64,000 nucleotides of DNA from Clavelina lepadiformis (lineage: Eukaryota > Chordata > Ascidiacea > Aplousobranchia > Clavelinidae). The DNA lies in contig NC_135246.1 in the NCBI RefSeq assembly GCF_947623445.1, positions 10,957,856 through 11,021,855 on the forward strand, read 5' to 3'. This document shows, piece by piece, positions 1-12,556 of the stretch. The notes beneath the pieces are model-generated. The model was given only the letters and a program-made list of their open reading frames with translations. It was not told where the DNA came from and did no database searches. A program made the position numbers and the translations under genes. Each line of letters begins with the position of its first letter. Positions within the stretch are counted from its first letter, which is position 1.

Positions 1-2519
1 TCCAAAGGCGTGGAGCTTGCAGTTACACATTTGTAACCCTTACATAAAATACAGGTGTTTAAGCCAGGTTTTTAGCCTCGCTTACTGCAAACCGTCACAC
101 CAAAGTCAGTGATACGTGAGTGTTGGTATTATGAAAGATATAAAAACACACGAATGGGGTGCTGAGATACAAGATTAAATAAAATCACAAATCTAAGTAA
201 AAAAGTACTTATGAAGTTACTGCGACAAATTTCGCAACGGAAAAAATCTTCATGAATTAACGCTATTGTTTCGCCAATACTCACCACCGATACTGCCAAA
301 TGTCATGATATTTAGGGTAAAGGAACGTGCGTAATAAAATTAGTGACGTAAGTAATTAAACGGTGTGGAATTCCTATACGGTAATTAAGGATTACGCTAT
401 GCGGCCAAAGGCGAAGCAATTAAACTTACTAAAGCATGTGCTACAGGGAGTGCTAAAAATGTACAGTGCGTGCAATGCAGAACAATACACAAAAATGGAT
501 AAAATCAAAACACGTGACGACAGAAACACCAAACAACAAATCAGTTACCGCCAACAATCTACAAATTACAAACATAAATACATATTTAACATAAAAACCA
601 AAAAAACAATTGAAATCAAGATGTCTCGCAAGTAACAAAACACGTGCTTGTTACTTAACCATCACCGGTCTTCTAAAGAAGCTGTAAAGACAACAAGCGT
701 TTTGAGCCAGCGGAACTTTATCTTTTGTTAGATTTCTTCCTGCTTTGTCTGCCATTTTCTGAGAAAGCACGATCATATTTACGATAGACTGCAAAGTAAG
801 ATCATAAAACAATTCTGCATGTTAATATATTAAATAATATATAAATAAACAAACAATTAAATATAAGCGATTAAAGGTCAAACTTCCTATCATGAACCTA
901 ATTACTATAGTAGCAAGTAAGTTATATACCTGTAGGTTAGTTTAAGGAAGGCCAACAACTTGGGAAAGACTTTTAAACCCAAATGGTTCATAGGCAAGTG
1001 TGTTTGCTTTTCAAGATTTCATCGAAGTGGTAAAATATGCATAAGTATACTTTATATGAAATGGTTTAATAAAATTCCATAAGTCGGTACAAATACTGAC
1101 GTGCTTATTTAACCGCACGCAATATCTTTTTTGATGTGAATATAGGTATCCATATAGGTAATGTTCATCAGGCCTATAACTTAATTAGGAAATGCTAGAT
1201 TGATTAGACCTGCGGTTCAATGGAACTTTGGTTATCCCTAAAACTCAGTGGTAAATGACATGTATAGAGCAAACTTTGATAGATAAAGTGGAAGAGCACA
1301 AAGTGAGATATGTAACACAAAACAATATTGCATCAGTTTTTGCTATTGGTCAGGACATTACCTAAGCTGGTCTCAGGAACGTGGCAAACACCTACTTAAA
1401 TATACTCTTATTATTAATAGATGAAAGTTATGACTATACTCCAGTAGGTTTCTATAACAAATTACAGGTATGTGATTAGCTTATATAGCAGTTGGACGCG
1501 GAAGTTATATAGTATATAAGAGTAAATTATACACCATTATACTCTTAATTTATAACACATAGAAACAAGTTTTGTCGTTTTCCCTTTATAGGTAGGCAAC
1601 AGCATACTTATGTAAATTAACCTACTCAAGAAACTCTTCACAAACAAACGACACTTTTATTTATATAACAATGAAGATGCCCAAATTAATGTAAGTAACC
1701 ATAATTGACTACGTTTCTTAAAACGCTTCCCTGGGAATTGCACACGTGCGAAATCGCATCTATGTGAAATTTACATGTACATGGTCACTCCAAAGGCTTT
1801 TATTTTTGATAATAAATTGTAATCAGTCCTATAAGGTTATGACGACTAAATCGATTAAAAAAGAGTGACCACATAGCAAATTATGCCCATATGGGTGCAA
1901 TACCGTGGTTAGCGATTAAAACACAATTATGCAATTATATATCTCTTATTTTGAAAAAACTCAAAATCTTGCATAGAAACATAAATCAAAAGGATTTAAA
2001 ACGCAAATGAAACGCGATAAAAGTAAAATGAAGAAAATGGGAAAGCACTAACATAAAATTAGCCAAAAAAGACGCATTTTAGCTAAAAATACGATGAAAT
2101 CAAATGTTATAAAAATAATTACGGACGCGATGTAATTGAAGTTATACTGCATACATAATGCTTGGGTCATGGATATATCGATTCATAAATATCGATTACG
2201 CTTTGCCAAAAGACCCAGGTTGGCCGATGCATTGAACTTTTGCAGTTTAGTGTCAAGCATATATGGTATAAAAAAGAGGTGGTATAACGTTGCAAGCTTG
2301 CGACAAATATACTGTCACAAGACTGCTGGACAGTTAATATAAAAATTAGTTGGTGAAGATGTGTATTGAAAAATTGTGGGCTGTCTTTCGATCAACGACT
2401 AGCCAAGTGCCTGCCGGGAAGGGCTACTACCTTTCGCATCCAACCCAGGCGTGAAATAAAAGAGGGCGACGTCTGGAAAATGTGGCGCCGATACCAAGAT
2501 ATTCAGGAAAAACCAGCAT
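1..2519. other. Non-coding stretch downstream of the frizzled gene
   Basis: AT-rich sequence with only short open frames and no recognisable family. The first few hundred bases next to 2520 should include the frizzled 3' untranslated region; I saw no clear AATAAA on the minus strand there. Confidence 0.5.
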
Positions 2520-5500
2520 TTAAGAAATGACGTATCCCTCGATGCGACTGTGTTCGCCGTTTAGAAGGGGCTGATGCAGAATCTCACCCGTTTTAGGCAC
2601 CTGGAATCCATCGTTTAGTCCTTGACTCCGACCTGTCATTGTGCTGTAATGAGCAGGATAAACAGTTACGTTGTTGCTGGCGTGTGCCCTCGTAAACACT
2701 GGCATTAGCGCTTGTGGAACGTGAATCACTTCCTCGTGTTTGTTACTGCTTCGTTTCACATTGCGTTGTGGCCCTTGCTTAACCAAGGCACGATTTTGTC
2801 TGTTGATGTCCTTCTGATGGTGCTCTTCATAAATCTTTTTGGAATACTCTGACGACGGTGTAAGAACAAGCATCGATTGCGAACACGTTTTCCAGGTCTG
2901 CATTGTCTTCTTCGACCACACCCAACATCCTGAAAAAACAAACAATCAACTATCACCAGCGATCTGGAACCTTCTTTACTCCAAATTAAAACTTGCAACA
3001 ACTATGTAATATAAAGGTCGAGTTTAATAATATTAAATGGTAGAAGCTGAAATAACCAGCATTTAATTTGAGTTAACTGGGTTTGGATAAAACGTTGTTA
3101 CCTGTAAAAACTCCGATAATAAGCTGCATCAAAATACGCAACAAGTATATTGACGTGCTGGGATGCACTCTCGTAGCGTTGGTAGACCACAGTCTGCAAT
3201 AAAACAGAAGTTAAAAGCATGCCGCCCTACAATGCTAATATTTTGACAGCAACTGGTGAATATCGCAGTTTGACCAATAGCGGACCGCTTACCTCCTGTT
3301 CGAGTGCTCGTAAAAATAGCAACCAATCACTATGGAGGCAGGCACGATGTAGAGGACAGAAAATATTCCAATTTTCAACATAAGTCGTTGCAATTTGTCC
3401 GTCTTACTTCCTTCCCTCTTCATGTACGTCCTTTATAAATAATACACATTAAAAGGTTTTTTATGTTTATAAACGCTAACGTTAAATGTAACACATTTTT
3501 TACATGATCAATACATTTATATAGAGCTTAAATTATGGTCAACATAAGTTTTAAATCAAACAAAACTGAACCTGGCATAGTTAAACAGAATACGCTTTTT
3601 AAAAGATTAATGAGCACAATCGTTTAAAGTGCATTTGAACAAGTAGAAACTTTTTCCTTTTCCACATAGGTTCGTCGTGTGGTGTAAATATGTTTTTACT
3701 GCTAACACGCTATGATACACCCCATCTTACGTAATTCTTAAGGAAGGTGATGACATACCGGGTTTAGTCAAGCATTAAGTTACCCCAAGTATGCGACCTT
3801 TTCCTAACTTGCTGCAAAAAATAATGTATAGTTAACCTTAATTTGGCCAAGTGCAATAGCGTTTAAAAGCCCAAGTTTCTATTTCACAGGTGACGCGTAG
3901 CATGATTTCTCCCTACACTGTACCCAAACTTCAGCAAATGTATATACAAGTATGATTAGAACATGCACCCACTATATGCTAAGCAAGGTTGAATACTACT
4001 TCAATTCAATGGAAATCGGGAAATGGTGTTTTGGGAAATTCCATTATGTTTAAGAGTATATTTGTTGTGCCTAACAATCCCTACAACTATAACATACAAA
4101 TGACTTTAATTAACTCAAAGTTAACCTCATGAGGTGCTATTTATTTTGCTTTTACTAATTGCGCAAATCGAATATTGCGAGAGTTCGTAGATAAGTTGCG
4201 AGATCAGTTCGTTCCACTGTACTTGTACTTTAAGGGACCCAGCCTTGCCAAAGTTGCAAATCAGTCGATATTTTGCTTATTTTCCAAACAAGACAGGAAT
4301 GTTCGAAAGGTCTCCAGAGGACCTACATTAAATGGTTTAGAAAGAAAACATGACTCTAAAATGTCGACAACCTGCATTCTTGTTTTGACCTTTTAGATTG
4401 TTTAGTCAAGCGTATCCTTACCTACCGCACAAAAAGCAACAACCTACAAGCTTGGGTTCAACAACTCGAGTGGGGTGTAATGGTTTAGGTGCGGTAACAT
4501 TGTTCCAATTTTGTTATCAGTCAAGCTGAAATTTGGGTCGATCATTTGTTGTTCTGGTGCTTTGGCAAGACATTGTTGTTATTCCTCTGTTACTAACCCG
4601 TAAAATTCCTTGGTTTTGAAGGTTAAGACTAATGCTCTTCGATGACGTACCGTTTCCTGCCTGAATACATTAAGAAACTACTACCCACTATACCCCAGAA
4701 GAAACTAAAATGTTTCCAAAAGATCCAAAACCGCAGTTAAGCAAACCGGCCGCAACATTTTGACAGCATTACGTCAAAGAAATTCTTTCCGCGTAAATGT
4801 TACTTTGGCTATAAGTATGATAAACGCTTCGATTTTGTGAAAAAAAGAAAGCTTACTTGATTCTGAAAAGGCTGACAAACCCAGCAAATAGAAAAGACGT
4901 TCCGATGACTAAATAGGTGAATAATGGGGCAAGGACGAAGCCAGTCAATGCGTTGGTATCTTGGTTGCCCACGTAGCACAATCCGGTTAACTCATCGCCG
5001 TCGACCTGGAAGATATTATCAGTTTAAATTATGCCTGCACGGCTTAACCAACGCCCTTTGCATGCAAGCGTGAAAATAATTCCAGTAAAGTGGGTTAAAG
5101 TCATGACTCACAGAAAATAATGAAACTTAGGCTGCAAGTAGTTCTAACTTTTCTTATTAGGAATTAGCATAGATTTTATTACCTGTCGCATTATAAGGAT
5201 GATCACTATTTTGATAGAAGGAATTGACCACGCCACCAAGTGAAAATATGAACTGTGCATTTCTATAGCTTCGTGAGACCATTTCATGCCTAAAATAAAT
5301 TTTTAAAAAACTTGTTAGAAATATTTTGCCGTCTTTGCAAATGATGCAAGATGATCTAGAAAATTATGTTGCATAAACGTAGCTTAAATTTCAAGAAACA
5401 AAATCACACAAAAACAGCGCGTGTCTCAGGGACATTCGGTTTCACGTCACCACCAAAACAACACCTGCATTAATGACACACAATACACCCGTTATTCTGC

Positions 5501-8500
5501 AAACTAAAGTGCGGGGGATGTAAGGATGCATTACATTGAAAAATGGCAGCACTAAAGTGTGACAGGGCCAAGTATCAAATATCTGAGAATTGAAAATGCA
5601 AGTCTGGCTGAATTACGGTTATCAAGTATCAGTAACGAAGTCAAAACCAGCAGAACCTGTCCAAGAAAAAACGTGTTAATAACCTGAATGCCACAAAAGT
5701 ATTTTAGTAAAGACAGTTTTTAAGCGTATTCAAACATAATTTATTGCAAATGAAGTGTGATAAATGAAGGAAAAACATAGCATTGCCTTGCACCTGTTTT
5801 TTTGGGGCCACATTGTCTGTTTATTCAACAAGTTAATGTGTAAAGAAGAGGGGTCTAAAGTTTAATGATTTAACCTTCACGTCACATTTACAATTAACGC
5901 CGATCAGAGATCAAGCATAAAAAATCATTCGGAGCAGGCCAAGCATAAATTATCCACTTTCCGATTTTGATAACAGAGACCAATTGATAGCGGGGTTAGG
6001 CGGAGTAAACAGAGCGGTTGGATTCATATCATAACGATTCGTTTCATTTATTTAGCGAGATTATCAGGCTCTGCGTCGATATTTGTGAGTGTAAGGAAGA
6101 TTAAGTGCGAAGCAAAGGAGCGTCCTTGTAGAGTGAGTTTGCGATCATAAATCATACGGACTGCAACACATTGGAGCACGCACGATCCCATAGACACCAT
6201 TGCTAAATTTCAACAGGATAACCTACGTTCATCGAACGGTAAATTTATGACATATTTGCTCGCCATTTAGTTAAGCAAACGAAACAAGAAAAGCGTCTTC
6301 ACAAACATTTATTAACCAGCACCAAATGGACGCTATTAAGAAGAAAAAACATTTGTCGCTCTAACGCTGAGCAGAATGATGTAACAAACAAAAGCAAGAA
6401 TACGGGAAAGGTAAAACAAACAGAATTTGTGTATATACTCATAAGTGAAAAAAATAACATTTTGCAAAATCTTGTTTTGCATTACAATAATGTTGACAAT
6501 AAAGACCAAATGCTACGGTACTTGACTGCGATTGCAACTATAGTCTTGGGCAGTGTCTAGAATTCTGCAAAACAAATTGCTGGACGCAATGAAGCACAAT
6601 ATTTAAATCGATGTGTTGTAAAGTGATACCAAGGTTGTTGACGTTCAAGCTTTAACAAACCGAAATACACCAAGAAAACATGAGATATCCCTTCAGCTCA
6701 TTGCCACCGCAACGAGTTGTCAATCTGTTTCCAAATAAAACCAAAAAGCAGAAGGACCAATTACTTGGACAAAGACCAAACGTAAACGGTCCGTTACAGC
6801 AAGCCACTCGAAGACGTCGTATTTGCATGTTGTGCCTCAACCTGTCCGAAGCGAAGACAATTAAATAAATCACTGTGACAGATTTGTTAAAAGAATCAAC
6901 CGTAAGATCAGCAGCAGCCGGAATATAGGCTAAATATGTGCCTTATTAACATAATTAATCTATCTTATTTGCGAATCATTTACTTTGCAAGAGGGTAATT
7001 TCCACCGTCATGGTGAAAAATTTTAAGCAAACGTCAAAAGTTCTAAAATGGCGAACGCGGGAAAAACGTGAAATTCTTCATGGCATTGGACACGGACTTC
7101 GTCTAATCTGGTGTTTCCGCTTTCATTCTAAACCCTCGAAAAATACTTAAAAGAAACAACTCCTGTAAACCAACCTTTCACCCTTCGTTTAACATGAAAC
7201 AATATGGCATGATGACTACAATAAACTGCAAACGTGTATGGCCGATTTACCATTCGTATCAGGAAATGAAGACGGCTTCGAAATGAAAGCATTATACACC
7301 AGCGTCCATTTCCAAGTTTGACAAGGTGAAGCACTCTGTCAAAATCGCCGAAATCGATATCCTAATGCCACTTGTTTTCGACTAAACTTTGATAACGCTT
7401 GATTTGCTTTTAAGTATAGCATTGAGGGTGGCATGGCAAAACTGGGCATTAGGAAATACCTAAGGGCTTAGGTAAAAAGCACACTTATATATGGTCATCT
7501 GTAAACGTTGCCCTTTCTTAAAGAAAAATACCCCCATTTAAGTTATAGTACTTTTATGCGCAGCCGAGTTAAGATATGTTTTTACCATTTTTTTGATAAA
7601 TGATGTTGATAACGTTCGTTAAACACATAAAGGCATTACGGTTTCGTTTCTAAACATACTTTCCAGTTATACTATTTATTTTAGCAATTTAGAGTCTCAG
7701 ATGGGGAATGTTTGGTTGCCAAACAAATACCTCAATCCAACTTTTTGGCGACCCACGAATATTTTTCCTACATGGAGGGAACGCTGAAGCAAAAAGTTAA
7801 CGTGGTTGGCTGACCGTTACAAACAAAGCGAAAAGCTCTCTGAAAAACTTAGTACGCTGATATGCTAAACAAAGTTTGGGGGCGATGGCAAATTAACAGA
7901 ACAATGTCAGGCTGTTGAGCGCCTAACGGTACAAAGTGCGGAGCCGTTTGCGAGGTGATTCATGATCAGTGTTGCGGGTTCGTTACGACGTGATCAAACA
8001 ACTATGACATGTTAGCACACACGATTCAAGCGAGCAAACAAGGGAATATGTTGGGGCCGTTTTTACTAGTTAAGATAAAGAAACATGTTCCGCCCTTATC
8101 ATAATGAAACCAAGCCCTGACACCTTCCGATAGCAAGGTTTATTCAGGGTCCAATCACTGGCGACGGTTAAAATAAACTTAAAAGTTTTTACCTGTACAA
8201 CATAGCTATAGTTAGCTGTCATACATGTATAATGTACATGCTGTTAGTATAGGTAAACAATTTCAAAGGCTTTGTTTAGCCCTATATGGTCATTTGGTTC
8301 GCAACATACCCTTCCGTTTCATTTTCTTTGCGGCTAGCTAGCCTATCACAATTCCGCCGAAATAAGTTTAAAAATAGATCCCCAAAGTTTATCACGAAGA
8401 TCAACCTGCTTATCATGGTCTGGTATAAGTTTACTTGAAAGGCTTTAAAATTAGATCAAGAGCTCGCAAGGAATTCTTCAGCGGGATTCGAGACGGCCCG

Positions 8501-11500
8501 AGAGCACTTGGCTTTTAGCGGTCGAAGGCATTCTGCGGATGCTTGAGCACGCGTTGGATTAACGATGACCCGAAATACGAGTCAGACTCGCCGCCATGCA
8601 GGAGTCATCGTTCTTAACAGTTCAAAAACAACCGCTTTTTCCTCAAAAACGCCCATGTTAAGACCTTTTTCAGTTTAAAACATCTTTTGTGGGTGTTTTT
8701 ACTACTTTTATCGATCATACGAATAAACCGACCAAAATGAATCTCTTGAAAGAATGTCCAGCAAACAATTACATTTTCTACAACTGCGATCAATCTTTGT
8801 TTCTGTAAACAACTTAGGTATAATCTTTTGATATTTTGACAAGGGAGACTACAAGTCGACTGTGCCTCAAAATGGAGGTTTCAAATTCCAGTCATTTAAT
8901 GCAAATTCCTTTTAATATATGAAAATAGAAGATAAAAGGATCTCAATGTAGGCTAAAACGTCGCCAGAAATTTAAAGTACCTCTTGACACGTCATCGTTT
9001 GTTTGTTTAGATTTAAATCAAACACCTCAGACGGACATTAAAAATAGTACTTCTGAAAAATGCCCCAAATTATTGCATTTTCTCATGGCACAGTGAAGGG
9101 AAAGCATCCGAATATAAAGGCCACTAAAAGTGGCAGACTACGTAATCATCGCGACTACATAATCATATTCCAATCACTCAGAAAATTTCTCCCACCTCTA
9201 TTATGAACTGTTGATCAGAAAATATTACGACCTTCATTACCTTGTTTAAGTAAAAAATCCGCTTTGATCCCACCGCGTATTTCATGAATTTACTTTCCTC
9301 GACAAAGAGCAATTCTCTCTCATCACGATTACAATGAAATAGCACAAATTAAATTTCTAAATTCTCTTCCAGCAGATAAACTCAGTTGAACCCGTATTAA
9401 GCTTCGGTTTTCACGAGCAAGCAACGCTTTGAGGAGGACCTTGGCATCTGGTTATTGCAACGCGGCAGCACGAAGGAATAAGGCGTCTTAAAAAAATAAC
9501 AAGCAAAATTGCCGGGGAATAAGACCCACATTATAAACCGCAGATGAAAGGCATATGAGATCACTTTAAAAACGCTTAGGCCATTCCAGGCTTTCCCAAT
9601 GAGCGTTTGCGATAAATTGGTTAAATCTAAATCACGTGACCAAAGGAAAAGATCAAAGCAGAAGCCTCAATCTGGCAACTGAAAAGACGTAAGCATGATG
9701 TAATAGACAGGAAATGGGGGAAAGAGAGTTTTTGGAGATTACCAGTAACGAGATGAAATAGCCTGTTATGAATCAGAAGGGATCTAATCAAACTTTTTAC
9801 GGACCCAAATATTTCTTGGCAGAGTCTAGCATAGATACGGATGACTGCTTGTTGTCATATTTTGTTGTGCTATATTTCTAGTAGGAGATATTTTATTACG
9901 TCATTTGAGAATCATTCGCGATTGTTTCTTTTCAAAACAAAACACTATTTGAATTTGGCAGCAGATACCAATGCCCTATTTGATTCCAATTCACAAAGTG
10001 TCATAAGGACTCAAACGAAAATGGGAAGCAAACCAGGAAAATTATCCAATCTGTAATGAACGAATAAAAAACCGCCACAAAAACAAACGATTGAAAGCCG
10101 CAAGTAAACTGTTAAGAAAGCTGAGATTCTTCACGCTTTTTAAGCAGCTTTAAGTGCACAGTTGCACACCCACCCACCGAGGAGTAAAAAGAAAATCTTT
10201 AGCGCACAAACAAAAGCGCTCAGCTCCCTACAGAGAAGAATGTCCACCATATGAATCAGATTCATCCACCATGGCGTATTATTTATGAGTAAGGAAAGCT
10301 TTGCTAAAACAAAGCAAATCCCGGCTAAGTTTGCGTTGACCATATGAACACGTAACAAAAATTTTCTTCCACTTGCACATTAGTAATAACGTGTCACAAG
10401 AAATTATCAAACTGCGTAGAGATTCAAATAAAACTCACCTGCCGCCAGAAACCAGGTGAGGGTGAGAATGACCCACCACAAGCAGCTCGCCATTCCGAAG
10501 AAATATGAAAGAAGGAAGATGATGGCACATCCTGTATTGGAGAGACCGTTCTAGAAAATGACCATTTTAATATTTTCAAGAATTTTCTGCTTTTATTGAA
10601 AACCGAAATAATTCCGGGCATTACATAGTATAAGAATCGTATTCATGCAATTTCCACAAAAATAGTTGGAATTCACCCATATTTATAAATTTAATATCAT
10701 GAAACTATATTAGCTAAACTCTCAATAATATCTTGAAATGACGAAATGTTGTAAACTGTTTTGTTTCTGCTGTTACATTGCTTGCGAAATACATACATTG
10801 GTTGTCATTGTATGATGCATATGCGTAAAGAAAGTCAACATTTACCGTGTCTTTAAAAATACTTTCAATACTATTGGCATTCTTTGCCATGCTGATCAAA
10901 AGTGCCGAGACTTTTAAAATAAAATCAACTTCTAACCTGGATAAGAAACATGTCTCCTTCGTCGTTCCTTTCGCAGGAAATATTATCCCTGCCCACCAAC
11001 AGACGAAGGATGTAGGATATGCAATAGATGTTATAGCACATTGCTAAGAATATGATCGGTCTCTCAGGGTACCTGCAAAAAATTCGGTTTGTAATATACT
11101 ATAATATACTTCCTGAACATGTTTTTACATTTATGAGTCTGTTTTGTGGAAAATCGCTTTTCAAAATTCTTTTTAGCCTACTTGTATTTCAGAAAATGGA
11201 GATTTAAATTAGTTCAAACAGGCTTTGGGTTGGCGACAAAATCCTTCAAACAATCCAATTACAACTCAATTCACTCAGGATTGAAGCGGATTACGTATGG
11301 AGAAGAAGCAAAACGCGCAAAACGTGACGATTCATTTTTGCTATAGATAACAAAGGAATGAACAATGCACTCCATTGTCAAAGGAAGTTGGACACCAACT
11401 ATACTTTTGCTAGTATTTTGTATTTTAAAATGCGTATGAAGAATCCATAAACAGAATAAAAATACCAAGTATAGGTTTGATTAAAATCACTTGGTTGCAA

Positions 11501-12556
11501 CACAAGAGCATTTTTTTCATGTTTATTGTGACTCGAGTTTCCAAACAAGGAACAATCCGTCAATATTACTTCGTTTTATTTCTATAAAACTGAGAATATA
11601 AACGGACCCTGTATGCTTCAAAAACCACAGGCTAAAGGTTGACAATTACTGTTATCCACTTACCTAAACCTTGATGCATCGATCAAAAAAGTAAGGACTG
11701 TGAAAGTGGTGCTGAGGAAGCAAAGTCCTGACCAAACCGCCATCCACAAATCCGCAAAATCTTTGTCCCCAGGGGAAAACATTCCTTGCTGGTAACCACA
11801 CTTCCAAGCGCAAGATTCTTTTTGTTCTGCTTGCTTCAATGTTATTTGTGGTTCCCTGAAATCAAACAATGTGGTCAGTCAAAAGTGTAAAGCATAACTG
11901 TGGGTTGCATGACAACTCTTATCACAAAGATTTATTACTTACGCGCAATGGCTGTAGGAGGGAGGTTCTAACGGCGGTTTCGGTGGTCGAATAACGGCGG
12001 GGGTGTCTTCCTTTTCCCCTTCCATGCACATGGTTTCTGGAGTATTATGAGGTGGAAACTTGGAACAGTTTAAGGCTTTGGGCCAGGAAAGACCAAACGA
12101 TTCCATGAAAGGTCGACAGCTTTTTTCCACTGCACGGCACATGGTTTCACAGGGCCCAATGGGCTCAGACACAGTCTCATTACACATCGGGGCGTGAACG
12201 ACACACAAGAAAAACAACAGTTGGGAAGAGCAATTGTACTGTATCAATGGCTGATACGAATTCAGGTCCAATTCGGCGTCAATTTGTCTTTCATACTCCG
12301 GTGACACTTGTGTATAATTGTAGCCAGTTCCGTAGCACTGTTTGATTTTTAATTTCTCACAACGGCGACTGCCTCCAAACATAGGCTGGGACGGAGAAAA
12401 ACTGGACACATGTCTCTTTCCAGGCAAGTTAGACTGCCCATAATCAAAACCTCGAGTTCCAAATGTTAATTGCGCGGCGATTAGGAAGACATAAATCTGG
12501 CACATTTTTCGATACAACCCCGAAGTAAACATATTGGTGTTTAAAATGTAAGACAT
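2520..12556 (-). CDS. FZD4: Frizzled-4-like Wnt receptor, complete nine-exon gene
   Basis: Seven-pass Wnt/norrin-type receptor at the plasma membrane. Coding exons on the minus strand, in reading order: 12556-11943, 11855-11664, 11072-10937, 10550-10439, 5289-5183, 5005-4857, 3430-3293, 3193-3102, 2929-2520. All joints are GT-AG and phase-consistent, giving 649 residues. Residues 18-35 are a hydrophobic signal sequence; Met9 or Met18 could be the true start. The cysteine-rich domain spans residues 66-177 and holds all ten cysteines (66, 74, 109, 118, 125, 136, 140, 147, 164, 177). The CRD end (NCSKFPPHN...MCMEG), [16 protein letters not shown] at TM2 and [12 protein letters not shown] before TM5 are closest to vertebrate FZD4 from memory. 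The last exon has the Dishevelled-binding KTxxxW motif (KTMQTW). The tail of about 120 residues is longer than in human FZD4 and ends in YVIS. Identity as a frizzled is near certain; the FZD4 subfamily is very likely. Confidence 0.93.
5290..10438 (-). other. Large intron 4 of the frizzled gene
   Basis: This 5.1-kb intron separates the TM3 exon from the TM4 exon and dwarfs the other introns of the gene. I found no coding exon in it on either strand. It contains a distinctly GC-richer patch at about 8455-8612 that includes a structured inverted repeat (separate entry). The rest is AT-rich without a recognised element. Confidence 0.7.
8561..8612. repeat. Nested hairpin in GC-rich island inside frizzled intron 4
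   Basis: AACGATGAC at 8561-8569 pairs perfectly with GTCATCGTT at 8604-8612. Between them lies a second perfect palindrome, CGAGTC-A-GACTCG at 8578-8590. The surrounding 150 bases are visibly richer in G and C than the rest of the intron. It could be a structured RNA, an enhancer core or an old repeat. Only the symmetry is directly seen. Confidence 0.55.
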
